Source: Homoserinibacter gongjuensis (GTDB lineage Bacteria > Actinomycetota > Actinomycetes > Actinomycetales > Microbacteriaceae). Taken from it: a DNA stretch of 64,000 nt. This document shows, piece after piece, positions 1 through 9,209 of this stretch. The stretch is from NCBI RefSeq assembly GCF_030161875.1, contig NZ_BSVA01000001.1:3038001-3102000 (forward strand). The letters run 5' to 3'. Positions within the stretch are counted from its first letter, which is position 1; each line of letters starts with the position of its first letter. The notes under the pieces are model-generated. The model had not been told where the DNA came from. It saw nothing but the letters and a program-made list of their open reading frames with translations, and did no database searches. Made by a program: the position numbers and the translations under genes.

Positions 1-299
1 GTCTCGACGCCTCGCTCCACACCTCGGTCGAACATGACCTGCATGCCGACGCAGATGCCGAGCACCTTGCGTCCGCCCGCGAGGCGACGCTCGATGAGCT
101 CGGCGCCGCGGGCGCGACCCAGTGCCTCCATGACGGCCGCGAAGGCGCCGACGCCCGGCACGAGCAGCCCGTCCGCTTGCATGACGCGGTCGCGGTCGGC
201 GCTGAGCTCCACGCTCGCGCCGGCTCGCTCGAGCGCCTTGACGGCCGAGTGCACGTTGCCCGAGCCGTAGTCGAGCACGACGACGGATGGGCTCGTCAT
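1..299 (-). CDS. hisH: Imidazole glycerol phosphate synthase subunit HisH, 3' part cut by window edge
   Basis: HisH is the class I glutaminase that supplies ammonia to HisF for imidazole glycerol phosphate synthesis in histidine biosynthesis. The first 99 codons are visible from an ATG at 299. They show the N-terminal [10 protein letters not shown] strand, LLVPGVGAF, and VLGICVGMQ, which holds the catalytic cysteine of the nucleophile elbow. The gene runs off the left edge, so the His/Glu of the triad are not seen. It follows hisB after 2 bases on the same strand, giving a hisC-hisB-hisH operon; hisA/hisF are expected beyond the edge (inference). Confidence 0.93.
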   Translation of the reverse strand, partial: MTSPSVVVLDYGSGNVHSAVKALERAGASVELSADRDRVMQADGLLVPGVGAFAAVMEALGRARGAELIERRLAGGRKVLGICVGMQVMFDRGVERGVE

Positions 300-301
300 G
301 C

Positions 302-906
302 TCAGAGTGCGCCCTTCGTGGACGGCACGCCGCTCACCCGATCGTCCCGGGCGACGGCCTGACGGAAGGCGCGCGCGAAGGCCTTGAACTCCGCCTCGGC
401 GATGTGGTGCGGATCGCGGCCCGCGAGCAGCGTGAGGTGCACGGTGAGACCCGCGTTGAAGGTGATGGCTTCGAAGACGTGCCGCACCATCGATCCCGTG
501 AAGTGGCCGCCGATGAGGTGGAACTCGAACCCCGCGGGCTCCCCGAGTGCACGAGGTACGGGCGCCCCGAGATGTCGACGACCGCCTGCGCCAGCGACTC
601 GTCGAGCGGCACGAGCGCGTCGCCGAAGCGCGCGATGCCGCGCTTGTCGCCGAGTGCCTGCTTGATCGCCGTGCCGAGCACGATGCCGGTGTCCTCGACG
701 GTGTGGTGTACGTCGATCTGGGTGTCACCCTCGGCGCGCACGGTGAGGTCGACGAGCGCGTGCTTGGCGAAGGCGGTGAGCAGGTGGTCGAAGAACGGCA
801 CCGTGGTCTGGATGTCGCTCGTGCCGGTGCCGTCGAGGTCGAGCGTCAGCTCGATGCTCGACTCGCTCGTCTGTCGGCTGAGACGCGCGGTGCGGTGGGT
901 GCTCAT
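302..906 (-). CDS. hisB: Imidazoleglycerol-phosphate dehydratase HisB (frame broken at a C run)
   Basis: HisB dehydrates imidazole glycerol phosphate to imidazole acetol phosphate in histidine biosynthesis. The first part reads from the ATG at 906 and contains [17 protein letters not shown] and the metal-binding [10 protein letters not shown]. The C-terminal part lies in another frame and contains [16 protein letters not shown] and [19 protein letters not shown], ending at 302. The extent of 605 bases is one base short of a 201-codon gene. Restoring one base in the C4 run at 541-544 joins the halves as ...[17 protein letters not shown].... The family is about 200 residues long, so this is a complete gene with a probable sequence error rather than a decayed one. 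It lies between hisC and hisH. Confidence 0.9.
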
Positions 907-915
907 GGCCCCAGC

Positions 916-2004
916 CTATCGAGCCCCGCCGGGCCCGAGCTCGGCGAGGCTGCGCAGGAAGAACTCGGTCTCAGCCGCCGTGCCCGCGGTCACCCGCAAG
1001 GCGTTCGAGATGCCGACGTCGCGGATCAGGATGTCGCGCTCGAGCAGGGCGTTGAAGGTCGCCTGTGGGTCGTCGACCCCGTCGAAGAGCACGAAGTTCG
1101 CCTCACTCGCCCACGGGCGATAGCCGAGTTCGGGGAGTTCGGCGATGATCCGGTCGCGCTGGCCGATGATGTCGTCGACCATGGCGAGCATCTCGGGCGT
1201 GTGTGCGAGCGCGGCGACCGCCGCCGCCTGCGTGAGAGCCGAGAGGTGGTACGGCAGGCGCACGAGCCTGAGCGCATCCGCGATCACGGGGTCTGCGGCG
1301 AGGTAACCCACGCGCACGCCCGCGAAGGCGAACGCCTTGCTCATCGTGCGCGAGACCACCAGCCGTTCACGGCCGGGCAGCAAGGTGAGCGCAGTCGGGC
1401 GGTCCTTGGGCATGAACTCCGCGTAGGCCTCGTCGACGAACACGATCCCGTCGGTCGCGTCGTACGCGGCCGCGATGGTCTCGAGGCTCAGGCCCGTTCC
1501 CGTGGGGTTGTTGGGCGCGCACAGGAACACGAGATCGGGCGTGTGCCGCTCGATCGCCCGCACCGCGGTCTCGGGGCCGATCTCGAAGTCGGCGTCCCGC
1601 TCCGCGGTGACCCAGGTGCTGCCCACCCCCGCGGTGATGATGGGGTGCATCGAGTAGGTGGGCGGAAACCCGAGCACGCGCCGTCCGGGACCGCCGAAGG
1701 CCTGCAGGAGCTGCTGGATGATCTCGTTCGAGCCGTTGGCGGCCCACACGTGCTCGCGAGTGAGGCCGTGACCGAGGTAGTCGGCCAACGACTCGCGGAG
1801 CGCCGTGAACTCGCGGTCGGGGTAGCGGTTCGCCGTGAGCACGGCGTGCGCGAGCGAGGTGACGATGTCGCGCGCGACGGCCTCGGGGATCGGGTGCGTG
1901 TTCTCGTTGACGTTGAGGGCGTAGCGCACGTGCTTCTGCGGCGCCCCGTAGGGGGTCAGCCCCCTCAGGTCGTCACGGATCGGCAGGTCGGAGAGGGAGG
2001 CCAC
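916..2004 (-). CDS. hisC: Histidinol-phosphate aminotransferase
   Basis: PLP-dependent class I/II aminotransferase that converts imidazole acetol phosphate and glutamate to histidinol phosphate. The 362 residues are the usual length. Visible motifs are the N-terminal LNVNENTHP, the NPTG loop (CAPNNPTGTG, about 162-171), the cofactor aspartate in FVDEAYAEF (about 189-196), and the Schiff-base lysine in SRTMSKAFAFAG (K223). It is the first gene of the hisC-hisB-hisH run, 9 bases upstream of hisB. The divergent LysM/lexA region lies further upstream. Substrate assignment rests on the his operon context as well as the motifs. Confidence 0.95.
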   Translation of the reverse strand: MASLSDLPIRDDLRGLTPYGAPQKHVRYALNVNENTHPIPEAVARDIVTSLAHAVLTANRYPDREFTALRESLADYLGHGLTREHVWAANGSNEIIQQLLQAFGGPGRRVLGFPPTYSMHPIITAGVGSTWVTAERDADFEIGPETAVRAIERHTPDLVFLCAPNNPTGTGLSLETIAAAYDATDGIVFVDEAYAEFMPKDRPTALTLLPGRERLVVSRTMSKAFAFAGVRVGYLAADPVIADALRLVRLPYHLSALTQAAAVAALAHTPEMLAMVDDIIGQRDRIIAELPELGYRPWASEANFVLFDGVDDPQATFNALLERDILIRDVGISNALRVTAGTAAETEFFLRSLAELGPGGAR

Positions 2005-2092
2005 CCCGCGATTCTACTGAGCACGGATGCGGCTCCCGCGGGCCGCGAAAACACGGGTGGCGCCCCGCGCCGAGGAGCAGTACGGCGCGCGG

Positions 2093-2470
2093 CTACTCCG
2101 AGTACTGCAGCGGGATGGCCAGGCGCTGACCCGGCTGCACCTCGGTCGTGGACAGCTGATTGAGGGCGACCAGATCCGAGACGACCTGACGCGGATCGGC
2201 CTCGGGCGCGATCCATGCCGCGAGCTCCCACAGGGACTCCCCCGCGGCGACCGTGACGTGCTCGAAACTCGCCGTGGATACCGTCGACCCCGCCTCGGCC
2301 GGCGGGCTGCCGAGCGTCGAGACGGCGAGGGCGATCGCGAGAGGGGCGGCGAGCAGCACACCCAGCACCGCGCGACCCCGGCGGGTGATGCGCAGCCGCG
2401 GCATCGGGCGCACGGCGGCATCCGCAGAACGCGCGGCGAACGTGGTGGGGGTGAAGGCGATGGTGCTCAT
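2093..2470 (-). CDS. LysM-domain protein, probable SOS-induced cell-division suppressor (DivS/ChiZ/YneA type)
   Basis: A 125-residue protein starting at ATG 2470, chosen because AGGAG sits just upstream; an upstream in-frame ATG at 2572 lies beyond the SOS box. It has an N-terminal Arg-rich tail, one membrane segment (about 40-60, [17 protein letters not shown]), and a C-terminal LysM-like fold ([20 protein letters not shown] ... [18 protein letters not shown]). LysM domains bind peptidoglycan. A small LysM gene divergent from lexA is a known arrangement in Actinobacteria (Rv2719c/ChiZ, divS) and Firmicutes (yneA), where it halts division during DNA damage. Control by the SOS boxes at 2557-2572 and 2632-2647 and the division role are inferred from this context. 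Confidence 0.8.
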   Translation of the reverse strand: MSTIAFTPTTFAARSADAAVRPMPRLRITRRGRAVLGVLLAAPLAIALAVSTLGSPPAEAGSTVSTASFEHVTVAAGESLWELAAWIAPEADPRQVVSDLVALNQLSTTEVQPGQRLAIPLQYSE

Positions 2471-2556
2471 CTGGATCCTCCTGCTGGTGGACAGCCACCG
2501 CATCCGGCCTCGGCCGGGAGGCCGGATGCGAAGCTGTGTTCCGAATGTATCTTCGA

Positions 2557-2572
2557 TCGAACGTATGTTCAA
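2557..2572. promoter_or_regulatory. SOS box (LexA operator) between LysM gene and lexA
   Basis: TCGAACGTATGTTCAA matches the actinobacterial LexA consensus TCGAAC-N4-GTTCGA in 14 of the 16 positions that matter or are free. It lies 87 bases from the LysM start and 193 bases from the lexA start, so it can serve either divergent promoter. Most likely it controls the LysM gene, with autoregulation of lexA through the second box. Confidence 0.85.
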
Positions 2573-2631
2573 GTCATTTCGCGAGATTCGTGGGAATCCG
2601 GTGAATCACGGGGATTCATCTCGCGACACAC

Positions 2632-2647
2632 TCGAACGGATGTTTGC
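2632..2647. promoter_or_regulatory. Second, degenerate SOS box upstream of lexA
   Basis: TCGAACGGATGTTTGC keeps the left half-site TCGAAC perfectly and the spacing, with GTTTGC replacing GTTCGA. It lies about 118 bases before the lexA start, a usual position for lexA autoregulation. The weaker right half suggests lower affinity (inference). Confidence 0.65.
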
Positions 2648-2764
2648 CGGCACCCGCCGAAGCGGATACAGTTTCGATCGACGGGATGCATTCGATCACC
2701 AACCACCGACATCGCCTCCCGCACCGGCACCAGGCCGGCGACACCGAGCCCCGCGGGAGATCAG

Positions 2765-3439
2765 ATGAGCGAGATCGAGCAGACCGACGAACGCCCCGCG
2801 ACGCGCCGTCGCAAGAGCCTCAGCGAGAAGCAGCTCGCGATCCTCGAGGTGATCCAGCGCTCGGTCTCGAGCCGCGGCTACCCGCCGAGCATGCGCGAGA
2901 TCGGCGACGCCGTGGGCCTCGCCTCCCTCTCGAGCGTGACGCACCAGCTCAACCAGCTCGAGCTCGCCGGGTATCTGCGCCGCGATCCGAACCGGCCGCG
3001 CGCGCTCGAGGTGCTCATCGACATCCCCGTGGCCGACGACCCGAACGCGAGCACCCCCGTCGGCGACGCCGCCATGGTGCCGCTCGTGGGACGGATCGCG
3101 GCCGGCGTGCCGATCACGGCGGAGCAGCAGGTGGAAGAGATCTTCCCGCTCCCCCGGCAGCTGGTCGGCAAGGGCGAGCTCTTCATGCTCAAGGTCTCGG
3201 GCGACTCGATGATCGACGCGGCCATCTGCGACGGCGACTGGGTCGTCGTACGGTCGCAGCACACCGCCGAGAACGGCGAGATCGTCGCCGCGATGCTCGA
3301 CGGAGAGGCGACCGTCAAGGTGTTCCGTCAGCGCGACGGCCACACGTGGCTACTGCCGCGCAACACGGCATTCGAGCCGATCCTCGGAGATCAGGCCGAG
3401 GTGCTCGGCAAGGTCGTAGCGGTGCTGCGCTCGGTCTGA
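2765..3439 (+). CDS. lexA: SOS transcriptional repressor LexA
   Basis: LexA represses DNA-damage genes until activated RecA triggers its self-cleavage. The ATG at 2765 gives 224 residues, the usual actinobacterial size; the frame is open further upstream, but only this start begins at the family N-terminus. An N-terminal winged HTH occupies about 20-83 ([20 protein letters not shown]). The cleavage bond is A113-G114 in GRIAAGVPI. The S24-family catalytic Ser148 is in SGDSMID and Lys185 in TVKVFRQ. Two SOS boxes lie in the upstream gap, consistent with autoregulation. Its 3' end overlaps the convergent hydrolase gene by 49 bases. Confidence 0.97.
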   Translation: MSEIEQTDERPATRRRKSLSEKQLAILEVIQRSVSSRGYPPSMREIGDAVGLASLSSVTHQLNQLELAGYLRRDPNRPRALEVLIDIPVADDPNASTPVGDAAMVPLVGRIAAGVPITAEQQVEEIFPLPRQLVGKGELFMLKVSGDSMIDAAICDGDWVVVRSQHTAENGEIVAAMLDGEATVKVFRQRDGHTWLLPRNTAFEPILGDQAEVLGKVVAVLRSV

Positions 3440-4155
3440 GCGCGCGCGAGCCACTCCTCGATCACGCGCATGAAGCGCGTGTGATCGTCGCGGAACACCG
3501 TGTGCCCCGCGCCCGCGACCGTCTCGACGGTCATGCCGAGCCGACGCAGGGCCGCAGCGGCGACATCCGTGATGAGCAGGCTCTTCTCGGCGAGCACGAC
3601 GAGGCTCGGCGCCACGAGATGCAGCGGCGGCACGATCGGCCGGCTGTCGGCGAAGCCGAGGATGGTGCGCTTGTCCCAGTCGCGCAGGGTCGCGAGCTCG
3701 ATCTCGACGTCTTCGGTGCTCCAGCGCGGGTTCCAGCGCACGAGAGCAGCGCGACGCGGCCGGGGCGCGAGGGCGAAGGCGAGCTTGAACAGCATCCCCC
3801 GGACGCCGCGCGGAAACGCGAACGCTGGGTCGACGTAGATGGCGGCGCGCGGCGCGAGTCGGTCGGCAGCGAGCGAGGCGACGAGGCCGCCCAGCGAGTG
3901 GCCCATCACGAGATCCGGCGGCCCCGACAGCAGCGGGGTGACCGTCTCGACGACGTCGTCGGCCCAGCCGCGCGGCGTGTACCGGTGGGAACGGGGCGAG
4001 GCGCCATGACCGGCGAGGTCGACGGCGAGCACGCGGAACCCCTTGGCCTGCAGTTCGGCGCTCACGCGATGCCAGGCCCGGTGATCCGACATGATGCCGT
4101 GGATGAGGATCGCGGTGCGGGGTCCCGATCCGGACGTGTGAACTGCCAACTGCAC
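3391..4155 (-). CDS. Alpha/beta hydrolase
   Basis: A 254-residue alpha/beta-hydrolase-fold enzyme of unknown substrate. Visible are the oxyanion-side HG motif ([16 protein letters not shown]), the nucleophile elbow GHSLGG (Ser about 97), a plausible acid in the [11 protein letters not shown] region, and the late histidine in [12 protein letters not shown]. The C-terminal 16 codons lie opposite the last codons of lexA; this tail ([11 protein letters not shown]) is low-complexity and may not be conserved. No partner gene points to a pathway. Confidence 0.85.
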   Translation of the reverse strand: MQLAVHTSGSGPRTAILIHGIMSDHRAWHRVSAELQAKGFRVLAVDLAGHGASPRSHRYTPRGWADDVVETVTPLLSGPPDLVMGHSLGGLVASLAADRLAPRAAIYVDPAFAFPRGVRGMLFKLAFALAPRPRRAALVRWNPRWSTEDVEIELATLRDWDKRTILGFADSRPIVPPLHLVAPSLVVLAEKSLLITDVAAAALRRLGMTVETVAGAGHTVFRDDHTRFMRVIEEWLARAQTERSTATTLPSTSA

Positions 4156-4312
4156 GCCACGAGGCTACGACCGGGGCCTGGGCAGAAACCCCGACATGGC
4201 TGACGAACGCCCGCGAGTTCGGGGATAGGCTGCGAATGCCGACAGGCAGCGTGGCCCGTACCTCGTGTCGTGGCGCCCGCCCGCCGGAGCACAACATGAG
4301 AGAGGTCACACC

Positions 4313-5203
4313 ATGCGCACCAAGTACGCGATGCCCGCCATCGTGGCCGCAGCAGCCCTGCTGCTCGTCGGCTGCGTCGACAACAGCACGACCGATCCGG
4401 GCGGCGGAGGCGACTCGCCCGCCGTCGGTGTCGACGAGGCAGCCGTCGCGCTGCTTCCCGACGACATCAAGGAGTCGGGCAAGCTCGTGATCGGCATCGA
4501 CGCCACCTACCCGCCGAACGAGTACAAGGACGACGCCGGCGAGCCGATCGGATGGTCGGTCGACCTCGGCAACGCGATGGCGGCGAAGCTCGGGCTCGAG
4601 CCCGAGTACCAGATCTCGTCGTTCGACAAGATCCTGCCGAGCATCACCGGCGGCACCTACGACATCGGGCTCTCCTCCTTCACCGACAACGAGGAACGCG
4701 AGAAGGTCGTCGACTTCGTGAACTACTACGAGGCCGGCATCCAGTGGGCTCAAGCCATCGGCGGCAGCGTCGACCCGGCGAACGCGTGCGGTCTCACCGT
4801 CGCGGTTCAGGCGACCACCTACGAGGAGACGGATGAGCTGCCCGCCAAGTCGGATGAGTGCGTGAGCGCCGGCAAGGAGCCGATCAACATCCTCAAGTAC
4901 GAGAAGCAGGATGAGGCCAGCAACGCGCTCGCCCTCGGCCAGGCGGATGCCATGTCGGCCGATTCGCCGATCACGCAGTACGCGGTCTCGAAGCTCAAGG
5001 ACAAGATCGAGCTCGCCGGTGACGCCTTCGACGTCGCGCCCTACGGCATCGCCGTCGACAAGGGCTCGCCGCTCGCGCAGGCCATCCAGGCCGCGCTGCA
5101 GTCGCTCATCGACGACGGCACCTACCTGGACATCCTGACCGAGTGGGGCGTCGACGCCGGCGCCGTCGACTCGATCACGATCAACGCGGCGACCGCCGGC
5201 TGA
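4313..5203 (+). CDS. Polar amino-acid ABC transporter, substrate-binding lipoprotein
   Basis: Extracellular solute-binding protein of family 3 (periplasmic-binding type II fold), 296 residues. The ATG at 4313 follows GAGAGGTC. It starts with a lipoprotein signal peptide ending in the lipobox LLVGC, so Cys19 would be lipidated and the protein anchored outside the membrane. Family 3 hallmarks are SGKLVIGIDATYPPNEY, GWSVDLGNAMAAKLG, and DIGLSSFTDNEEREKVVDFV. It heads a three-gene importer operon with the permease 4 bases downstream. The ligand (a polar or basic amino acid) cannot be told from sequence. Confidence 0.92.
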   Translation: MRTKYAMPAIVAAAALLLVGCVDNSTTDPGGGGDSPAVGVDEAAVALLPDDIKESGKLVIGIDATYPPNEYKDDAGEPIGWSVDLGNAMAAKLGLEPEYQISSFDKILPSITGGTYDIGLSSFTDNEEREKVVDFVNYYEAGIQWAQAIGGSVDPANACGLTVAVQATTYEETDELPAKSDECVSAGKEPINILKYEKQDEASNALALGQADAMSADSPITQYAVSKLKDKIELAGDAFDVAPYGIAVDKGSPLAQAIQAALQSLIDDGTYLDILTEWGVDAGAVDSITINAATAG

Positions 5204-5207
5204 CCTC

Positions 5208-6200
5208 GTGTCGTCGCCTCAACCGCACCGTCCGGCGGCACGGACCACCGTGCCGCCGGGAGGTGCGGATACCGCCGAGCCCATCCGCGCCATCCGGCTG
5301 AAGCATCCGGGCCGCATCGTCTTCGCGGCCGTGCTGCTGCTCATGCTCGCGCTGTTCGTCATCGACGCGGCACAACGCGAGGCCTACGGCTGGGACAACT
5401 TAGCGAAGTACATCTTCGACAAGCGCATCTCGCAGGCCGCCCTCAACACCCTGCTGCTGACGATCTACTCGATGGCGATCGCGATCGTGCTCGGTGTCGT
5501 GCTGTCGGTCATGCGGCTCTCCGACAACCCCGTCGTGAAGGGCGTCGCGTGGCTGTACCTCTGGGTGTTCCGCGGCACCCCGGTGTACGTGCAGCTCGCG
5601 TTCTGGGGACTCATCGCGACCATCTACTCGACGATCGACATCGGCATCCCGTTCATGGAGCCGTGGCTCTCGTTCGAGACAAAGAACGTCATCGACGTGT
5701 TCTGGCTCGCCGTGATCGGTCTCGCCCTCAACGAGGCCGCCTACATGGCCGAGATCGTGCGCGCCGGCATCCTCTCGGTCGACAAGGGCCAGGAAGAGGC
5801 CGCGACGGCACTCGGCATGGGGTGGCTGCTCACGATGCGGCGCGTCGTGCTGCCGCAGGCGATGCGCATCATCATCCCGCCGACGGGCAACGAGGTCATC
5901 TCGATGCTCAAGACGACCTCGCTCGTCGCGGCCGTGCCGTTCAGCTTCGACCTCTACGGTCGGGCGCGTGACATCGCGGTCGAGATCTTCGACCCCGTGC
6001 CGCTCCTGCTGGTCGCCTCCGCGTGGTATCTGCTGTTCACCTCGATCCTCATGATCGGGCAGTACTTCCTCGAGCGGCGCTTCTCGCGCGGGGTCGGGCA
6101 GGCGCGCGACACCCGCCGGGTGGGCACCGCGACGGATGTCATCCCGACCGTCACCGGCTCGGTCACGACCGCCGACAAGGCCGAAGGAGACGGACGATGA
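5208..6200 (+). CDS. Amino-acid ABC transporter permease
   Basis: Integral-membrane permease of the HisM/GlnP family, 330 residues from a GTG at 5208. The N-terminal cytoplasmic stretch of about 40 residues is followed by five or more hydrophobic segments. The EAA loop that contacts the ATPase is seen as [20 protein letters not shown] ... [12 protein letters not shown] ... [15 protein letters not shown]. One permease gene implies a homodimer. The C-terminal 30 residues are hydrophilic. Its stop overlaps the ATPase start (ATGA), so translation is coupled. Confidence 0.93.
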   Translation: MSSPQPHRPAARTTVPPGGADTAEPIRAIRLKHPGRIVFAAVLLLMLALFVIDAAQREAYGWDNLAKYIFDKRISQAALNTLLLTIYSMAIAIVLGVVLSVMRLSDNPVVKGVAWLYLWVFRGTPVYVQLAFWGLIATIYSTIDIGIPFMEPWLSFETKNVIDVFWLAVIGLALNEAAYMAEIVRAGILSVDKGQEEAATALGMGWLLTMRRVVLPQAMRIIIPPTGNEVISMLKTTSLVAAVPFSFDLYGRARDIAVEIFDPVPLLLVASAWYLLFTSILMIGQYFLERRFSRGVGQARDTRRVGTATDVIPTVTGSVTTADKAEGDGR

Positions 6201-6979
6201 CCGGCACGCCGACATCCGAGGTGCCGATGGTGCACGCCGACCGCGTCTCGAAGAGCTTCGGCTCGCTCGAGGTGCTCAAGTCGATCTCGCTCACCGTGAA
6301 TCGCGGCGAGGTACTCTGCCTCGTAGGTCCCAGCGGCTCGGGCAAGTCCACCTTCCTGCGCTGCATCAACCACCTCGAGCGTGTCGACGCGGGCCGACTC
6401 ATCGTCGACGGCGAGCTCATCGGCTACGTCGAGCGCGGCGACAGGCTCTATGAGATGCACCCGCGCGAGGCCGCCCGACAGCGACGCGACATCGGCATGG
6501 TGTTTCAGCGCTTCAACCTCTTCCCGCATATGACGGCCGTCGAGAACGTCGCCGAGGCACCCATCCGGGTCAAGGGCATGAAGAAGGATGACGCGTATGC
6601 ACGGGCGCGCGAACTGCTCGCCCGGGTGGGCCTCGCATCCCGTGCCGACGCCTACCCCGCACACCTCTCAGGCGGTCAGCAGCAGCGCGTCGCGATCGCC
6701 CGCGCGCTCGCGATGGAGCCCAAGCTCATGCTGTTCGACGAGCCGACCTCGGCCCTCGACCCGGAGCTGGTCGGCGAGGTGCTGCAGGTCATGAAGCAAC
6801 TCGCCGAATCGGGCATGACGATGATCGTCGTGACGCACGAGATGGGCTTCGCACGCGAGGTGGCCGACTCGCTCGTCTTCATGGACGGCGGCGTCGTCGT
6901 GGAGTCGGGTGATCCGCGCGAGGTGCTCAGCAATCCGCAGCACCAGCGCACGCGCTCGTTCCTGTCGAAGGTGCTGTAG
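6197..6979 (+). CDS. Amino-acid ABC transporter ATP-binding protein
   Basis: Cytoplasmic ATPase of the GlnQ/HisP type, 260 residues. In order: Walker [10 protein letters not shown] (about 48-56), Q-loop [10 protein letters not shown], signature LSGGQQQR, Walker [13 protein letters not shown], and the switch histidine in [10 protein letters not shown]. The ATG at 6197 overlaps the permease stop by 4 bases and completes a binding protein-permease-ATPase operon. It ends 5 bases from the convergent hflX gene. Confidence 0.95.
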   Translation: MTGTPTSEVPMVHADRVSKSFGSLEVLKSISLTVNRGEVLCLVGPSGSGKSTFLRCINHLERVDAGRLIVDGELIGYVERGDRLYEMHPREAARQRRDIGMVFQRFNLFPHMTAVENVAEAPIRVKGMKKDDAYARARELLARVGLASRADAYPAHLSGGQQQRVAIARALAMEPKLMLFDEPTSALDPELVGEVLQVMKQLAESGMTMIVVTHEMGFAREVADSLVFMDGGVVVESGDPREVLSNPQHQRTRSFLSKVL

Positions 6980-6984
6980 CCGCC

Positions 6985-8424
6985 TCAGCGGGCCGTCGCC
7001 GCCGCACTCTCGAGCTGGTGCGCGACGGCCTCGCTCGCCTGCACCCGCATCCGGGTCCCGCCCTCTTCGTAGTGGGTCTCGAGTACGCGGCCGCGGTCGT
7101 GCGCGAGCGTCACGAGGTCGCCGCGGTCGTACGGGATGAGCACGTCGAGCTCCACGTCGGGCAGCGGCAGCCGACGCCCGATCTCCTCGAGAAGCTCCTC
7201 GAGACCCTCGCCCGTGCGGGCTGAGACGAACACCGAGTCGGGCTCGAGGCCACGCAGGAGGAGGCGACGGTCGGCGTCGACGAGGTCGCCCTTGGTGAAC
7301 ACGATGAGCTCGGGAACATCGCGCGCGCCCGCCTCGCCGAGCACGTCGCGCACCGTCGCGATCTGGGATGCCGGGTCGGGGTGCGAGCCGTCGACGACGT
7401 GCAGCACGAGGTCCGAGCTCGCGACCTCCTCGAGCGTCGAGCGGAACGCCTCCACGAGCTGGTGCGGCAGGTTGCGCACGAAGCCCACGGTGTCGGCGAT
7501 CGTGAAGAGCCGCCCATCCGGCGTGCGGCTGCGGCGCACCGTGGGGTCGAGGGTCGCGAACAGCGTGTTCTCGACGAGCACACCCGCGCGTGTGATGCGG
7601 TTCAGCAGGCTCGACTTGCCCGCGTTGGTGTAGCCGGCGATGGCGACGGCCGGCACTTGGAAACGGTCACGATTGGCGCGCTTCGCCTCACGGGCGGGCG
7701 CGAAGCCCTTGATCTGCTTACGCAGCTTCGCCATGCGGGAGTGGATGCGGCGACGGTCGAGCTCGATCTTCGTCTCACCGGGGCCACGGGAGCCCATGCC
7801 CTGACCGCCCGCCGCCTGACCGCCGGCCTGGCGCGACATCGACTCACCCCACCCACGCAGACGCGGCAGCAGGTATTCGAGCTGCGCGAGCTCGACCTGC
7901 GCCTTGCCTTCGCGCGACTTGGCGTGCTGGCTGAAGATGTCGAGGATCACGGCCGTGCGGTCGATCACCTTGACCTTCACCGCGTCCTCGAGGGCACGGC
8001 GCTGGCTCGGCGAGAGCTCCGTATCGGCGACGACGGTGTCGGCACCGAGGGCCGCCACGATGTCGGCGAGCTCCTGCACCTTGCCGCGGCCGAGGTATGT
8101 CGCGGGATCCGGATGCGGTCGGCGCTGCAGCACGCCGTCGAGCACGACGGCACCCGCCGTCTCGGCGAGGGCCGCGAGCTCACGCAACGAGTTCTCGGCA
8201 TCCTCGAGCGACTCCGACGGCGTGTACACGCCGATCAGCACGACGTTCTCGAGACGCACCTGCCGGTACTCGACCTCGGTGACATCCGCGAGTTCGGTCG
8301 AGAGCCCGCCCACACGGCGCAGCGCCGCACGCTCCTCACGGTCGAACTGCTCGCCGTCTCGCTCGCCGCCGAAGGCAGTGGCGTCGTCTTGGAGCGCGAC
8401 TGCACGACCACCGAACACGCGCAC
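6985..8424 (-). CDS. hflX: GTPase HflX (ribosome-associated)
   Basis: HflX is a GTPase that splits stalled or heat-damaged 70S ribosomes. The uninterrupted frame gives 479 residues from a GTG at 8424. It has the N-terminal HflX domain (YLGRGKVQELADI), a Gly-rich linker (SRGPGETKIELDRR), and the G domain with GYTNAGKSSLLN, DTVGFVRNLPHQL and FTKGDLVD. The natural start is probably the ATG at 8519: between 8519 and 8424 the other frame reads an acidic N-terminus typical of the family (SFEAQRDDDARDALERI), separated by one missing base near the GGGG at 8506-8509 or the GG at 8513-8514. It stands alone, convergent with the ABC operon. Confidence 0.94.
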   Translation of the reverse strand: MRVFGGRAVALQDDATAFGGERDGEQFDREERAALRRVGGLSTELADVTEVEYRQVRLENVVLIGVYTPSESLEDAENSLRELAALAETAGAVVLDGVLQRRPHPDPATYLGRGKVQELADIVAALGADTVVADTELSPSQRRALEDAVKVKVIDRTAVILDIFSQHAKSREGKAQVELAQLEYLLPRLRGWGESMSRQAGGQAAGGQGMGSRGPGETKIELDRRRIHSRMAKLRKQIKGFAPAREAKRANRDRFQVPAVAIAGYTNAGKSSLLNRITRAGVLVENTLFATLDPTVRRSRTPDGRLFTIADTVGFVRNLPHQLVEAFRSTLEEVASSDLVLHVVDGSHPDPASQIATVRDVLGEAGARDVPELIVFTKGDLVDADRRLLLRGLEPDSVFVSARTGEGLEELLEEIGRRLPLPDVELDVLIPYDRGDLVTLAHDRGRVLETHYEEGGTRMRVQASEAVAHQLESAAATAR

Positions 8425-8562
8425 GCCGGCGTGCGCCTCCTCGGTCGCGAGGATGCGCTCGAGCGCGTCGCGCGCGTCGTCGTCGCGCTGCGCTTCGAAA
8501 CTCTCGGGGATTGGCTCATGTTCCGGTTAACCCTAGTCACTTGTTTTCGGTAGGTTCTGTGC

Positions 8563-9209
8563 ATGTCGTCCGAGCATTACTTCTCGACATCGCCGTCGAG
8601 CGACCCCGTGCTGCGGACCATCTCGGTGCGGCTCGCCGGCCGCACCTTCGAGGTCACGACCGCCAACGGGATCTTCAGCCCCGAGCGCATCGACACCGGC
8701 ACCCAGGTGCTGCTCAATCACACGCCCGCACCGCCTCCGGGGGTCACTTCCTCGATCTGGGATGCGGATGGGGGCCCATCGCACTCACGCTCGCCCTCGA
8801 GTCGCCCCGGGCGACCGTGTGGGCCGTCGATGTCAACGAGCGTTCCCGGGAACTCACCCGCCGCAACGCCGATGCGCTCGGCCTCGAGAATGTGAACGTC
8901 TGCCGGCCTGAGGATGTTCCCGACGACGTGGAGTTCCGCACGATCTGGTCGAACCCGCCCATCCGCGTCGGCAAGAACGAGCTGCACGCGATGCTCGCGC
9001 ACTGGCTGCCGCGGCTCGGCGCGGGATCGGACGGATGGCTCGTCGTTGCTCGCAACCTCGGCTCGGATTCGCTGCACCGCTGGCTGCAGGGTGCGCTGCC
9101 GCGTGACTTCGCGGTGCTCCGCGCGGCCACGAGCAAGGGCTATCGCGTGTTGCGCGTGCGCCACCGCTCCGGCACGGGAACGACGGAGTCGATCGACGTC
9201 ATCGGCTGA
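8563..9209 (+). CDS. Class I SAM-dependent methyltransferase, RsmC-like (frame broken at a G run)
   Basis: Small rRNA methyltransferase-like protein of the RsmC/RlmG group, about 215 residues. The N-terminus reads from ATG 8563 ([34 protein letters not shown]). The rest is in the +1 frame and shows motif [14 protein letters not shown], the acidic [16 protein letters not shown], and the catalytic NPP in [14 protein letters not shown]. The 647-base extent is one base short; adding a G to the G5 run at 8739-8743 gives ...[11 protein letters not shown].... The family methylates the exocyclic amine of guanine in 16S/23S rRNA (N-P-P-[FYW] class); the exact site is unknown. The 3' end overlaps dapF by 11 bases. 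Confidence 0.85.
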
